Both the position numbers and the translations under genes were made by a program. From assembly GCA_949299435.1 (NCBI GenBank), contig CASGAK010000196.1:1-6085 (forward strand): a stretch of DNA of 6,085 bases, read 5' to 3'. The notes under the pieces were generated by a model. The model saw only the letters and a list, made by a program, of their open reading frames with translations. It searched no databases and was not told where the DNA came from. Origin of the DNA: an uncultured bacterium (GTDB taxonomy: Bacteria; Cyanobacteriota; Vampirovibrionia; Gastranaerophilales; Gastranaerophilaceae). Below are positions 4,463 through 6,085 of the stretch, in pieces (positions within the stretch are counted from its first letter, which is position 1; every line of letters starts with the position of its first letter).

Positions 4463-5632
4463 ATGGGACTAGGAAAAATTGGTTTAAGTTTTGCTCAAAA
4501 AACTTCTTCTTGGTTAAAAGCCAGTGGAAAAACTTTTGTTTTGCAAACAAAATCACAAAAAATTCACGGTATAAACCCATCTGTTACTTATCCGCATACA
4601 GGTAAAGTTTTTGATCTGCCCCGATTTTTGTCAGAAGAAATGAAGCTGGCAAGAATAATGAATAAAATTGCAATAAAAGATGAATACATAATTCGTTCTA
4701 AAAAAGTTCTTACAAGCTCAAAAATACTACCGGAAGACTTGAAAAGATTAGAATCAACGACACTGGAAGATACATATAAACGTGCATTTTGGATAAATCC
4801 TAAAGATAATAAAGGCTATCATTTGCTTGATGAAGGGAGAACAAAGAACGGCTTGCAAAAGTTGCGAATACTTGATGAAAGTGGTGTATTTGTAAAAAAC
4901 GCAGTAGTTAAACCTAAGACAGTTATTTTAACTGATATAAAAAAAGATGTCATATCTATACATATTCAAAATGAATTTGATAGTATTGATATTACTCATA
5001 CCGATTTGATAAATATATTAGCAAGACGATACAATCCTTTTGCAAAATATAAAACAGTTTTATATGAGTATGAACCTGATATTGTTAATAAAGAATATTT
5101 TAGAAAATTATATGAATCAATTGATAAAGATACAAGTTGTATTTCAGCTTCTTTTGGTCAATCTTGCACTTCCAATATGCCTATCAAGGGAAAAGGACAA
5201 AAAATTCAGAGTGAATTAGAAAATCATATAAAATGTATTGATAGTTTAGTTCAAACAAATAAGTTATTTAGAAAAATATCCAATAAAGTAAGATTTCTTA
5301 TAGGTGCAGGGAATAATGGTAATTGTAGTTTAAATATATATTTATTGTCTACTGGTCTTGAGGGGGTAGGCGGTCTAAATTCAATGCGTAAAGTGCATTT
5401 CAGTTCAAGTTCTAGAAACAGTTTTTTTACTCAGCATTATGAAAATTATGAGTTCCCTATAAAAATGACCAAAGAAGGGATTAGTATTTCGGGGTTACAT
5501 GGTACTGATATCCCTATAACGAAAACTATTTCCCCCGGAAAATCTTTTGGTAAGGTAGTCGGTACATCTTGTGCAACTCCTGTTCGAGCTGCAAAGTTGG
5601 CTCTTAATGAGATGATGGAGTGCTTACTTTAA
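4463..5632 (+). CDS. Subtilisin-like (S8 family) serine peptidase, atypical
   Basis: I start this 389-residue protein at ATG 4463, since AGGA lies at 4452-4455 with 7 nt spacing; an upstream TTG (4448) would add five residues. Subtilase landmarks lie in the C-terminal 60%: TVILTD with probable catalytic Asp158; ITHTDLI with probable His179; CISASFGQ (226-233), matching the 'INMSLG' strand; IGAGNNG with oxyanion Asn284; and VGTSCATP with nucleophile Ser369, followed by a helix. Ser and Asn are clear; Asp and His are inferred from order and spacing. The first 150 residues match nothing I know and have no signal peptide or membrane helix, and there are six cysteines, so the enzyme is probably cytoplasmic unless exported by another route. 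It ends shortly after the Ser helix, so there is no extra C-terminal domain. Whether it is active, and its target, are unknown. Confidence 0.8.
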   Translation: MGLGKIGLSFAQKTSSWLKASGKTFVLQTKSQKIHGINPSVTYPHTGKVFDLPRFLSEEMKLARIMNKIAIKDEYIIRSKKVLTSSKILPEDLKRLESTTLEDTYKRAFWINPKDNKGYHLLDEGRTKNGLQKLRILDESGVFVKNAVVKPKTVILTDIKKDVISIHIQNEFDSIDITHTDLINILARRYNPFAKYKTVLYEYEPDIVNKEYFRKLYESIDKDTSCISASFGQSCTSNMPIKGKGQKIQSELENHIKCIDSLVQTNKLFRKISNKVRFLIGAGNNGNCSLNIYLLSTGLEGVGGLNSMRKVHFSSSSRNSFFTQHYENYEFPIKMTKEGISISGLHGTDIPITKTISPGKSFGKVVGTSCATPVRAAKLALNEMMECLL

Positions 5633-5837
5633 TTATTAGATTGGTTTTATTCCATTGAATGCAAGAATTTTCTTAGTCATTAGTCTGTAAGGTTTGTTTT
5701 CGTGACTTCATTACTCCCCCAAAAGCACTCCAGCCTCAGCTCGCTCCCGCTGTCTTGGTCGCTCGCGTTAAATGTGTCTCCGGTGCTTCAAAGAATTTTA
5801 TTCTTTTCGCAAAATACTTCGCATGCTACTCATAGGT

Positions 5838-5876
5838 CGCTGAACTTGAAAAAACGGATTAAAGCTCTCCCAAATC
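5838..5876 (-). repeat. 39 bp imperfect direct repeat, copy 1
   Basis: This copy and the one at 6022-6060 are both 39 bp and match at 32 positions without gaps, sharing CGCTGAAC, AAAAACGGATT and CTC blocks. They are 184 bp apart in the same direction. Strand is arbitrary; I give the - strand because the GAGCGA-like motifs around them read that way. Confidence 0.6.
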
Positions 5877-6021
5877 TACAAATTATGGTGTCGTAGGCAG
5901 GACTTGTCTTGGATTTGTTTCACGCTCTCAGAGTTTCGCCTAAGTAGCTTTGCTACAGTCGGCTCAATCTGTTCGCTCACCAGACTTGTTTCACTTCGTT
6001 CACTCCGTCCGTCCGCAAATC

Positions 6022-6060
6022 CGCTGAACCCGCAAAAACGGATTTAAGCCCTCTCCAATC
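6022..6060 (-). repeat. 39 bp imperfect direct repeat, copy 2
   Basis: Second copy of the 39 bp repeat, 32 of 39 positions identical to copy 1. Here the CGGATTT block can also pair with AAATCCG at 6017-6023 to give a 7 bp stem with a 15 nt loop; copy 1 lacks that partner arm. Confidence 0.6.
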
Positions 6061-6073
6061 AAGCATATTAAAA

Positions 6074-6085
6074 AAGGGATAACAA
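6074..6085 (+). promoter_or_regulatory. Possible ribosome site of a gene starting just past the window
   Basis: AAGGGAT at 6074-6080 followed by AACAA at the window end has the spacing of a Shine-Dalgarno before a start codon lying one or a few bases beyond base 6085. The start codon itself is not visible. Confidence 0.3.

Larger units (their letters stand above)
5633..6085. other. Non-coding, repeat-bearing tail region
   Basis: This 453 bp stretch has no convincing gene on either strand. From about 5700 the base composition becomes visibly richer in G and C than the rest of the window, with short recurring motifs: TCGCTC at 5741, 5759 and 5973; TTGTTTCAC at 5915 and 5986; TTCAC-TTCG-TTCAC at 5991-6004. 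Small hairpins include GTAGC/GCTAC (5944-5956) and AAATCCG/CGGATTT (6017-6045). One + strand open frame (5702-5896) starts at GTG without a ribosome site and has no protein-like features. I see no clear terminator just after the peptidase gene. The region looks like an intergenic repeat element or a remnant. Confidence 0.5.

Noticed and set aside
5702..5896. 64-residue open frame on the + strand starting with GTG
   Set aside because: It lies in the repeat-bearing tail, has no ribosome site, a Ser/Leu-rich composition typical of chance frames in such sequence, and runs through one copy of the 39 bp repeat.
5633..6085. CRISPR array or tRNA in the tail
   Set aside because: There are only two imperfect repeat copies 184 bp apart with no regular spacers, and no cloverleaf or tRNA signature was found on reading both strands.

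Overview
The window is AT-rich, bacterial, and falls into two parts: a conserved flagellar rod operon on the left and a looser set of single genes on the right, ending in a non-coding, more GC-rich tail. The best guess for the organism is a gut-type, non-photosynthetic cyanobacterial relative (Gastranaerophilales/Vampirovibrionia, 'Melainabacteria'). That rests on the low GC, a stand-alone prepilin-like protein of a style I associate with that group (FTLSEVLITLGIIGIIAAMTLPAL start, W-K-I-P-D-D-Y-P near the C-terminus), and flagellar genes. It is recollection of family style, not a database result, and a Firmicute origin is not excluded.

Left part (about 1-2536, + strand). After a leader with a candidate promoter (perfect TATAAT at 143-148) come four closely spaced genes, each with a good Shine-Dalgarno site: two FlgF/FlgG-family rod proteins, then FlgB, then FlgC. 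All four products are axial proteins that polymerise outside the inner membrane to form the flagellar rod. FliE, which often follows flgC, is absent; the operon ends at a strong hairpin (2503-2528) that can act on both strands, because the next gene converges on it.

Middle part (2548-4282). A prepilin-like protein (- strand) and a 69-residue helix-turn-helix-like protein (+) diverge from a 50-60 bp region in which the two predicted promoters share one near-palindromic -35 region. The HTH-like gene converges on a small protein (- strand) made of two AbrB/MazE-type halves. That gene diverges from a minimal HAD-family phosphatase-like gene. The 96 bp between these two carry a perfect 9 bp inverted repeat that includes the Shine-Dalgarno of the AbrB-like gene, and an 11 bp tandem repeat about one helical turn in period. 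Both are candidate control elements.

Right part (4463-6085). A 389-residue subtilisin-like (S8) serine peptidase has a recognisable active-site Ser motif but no secretion signal and an unassigned N-terminal half. It is followed by about 450 bp with no convincing gene, containing a 39 bp imperfect direct repeat, short GAGCGA-type motifs and a change in base composition. I see no complete known defence or toxin-antitoxin system. The most notable features are the regulatory layout around the AbrB-like gene, the shared promoter region and the unusual peptidase.
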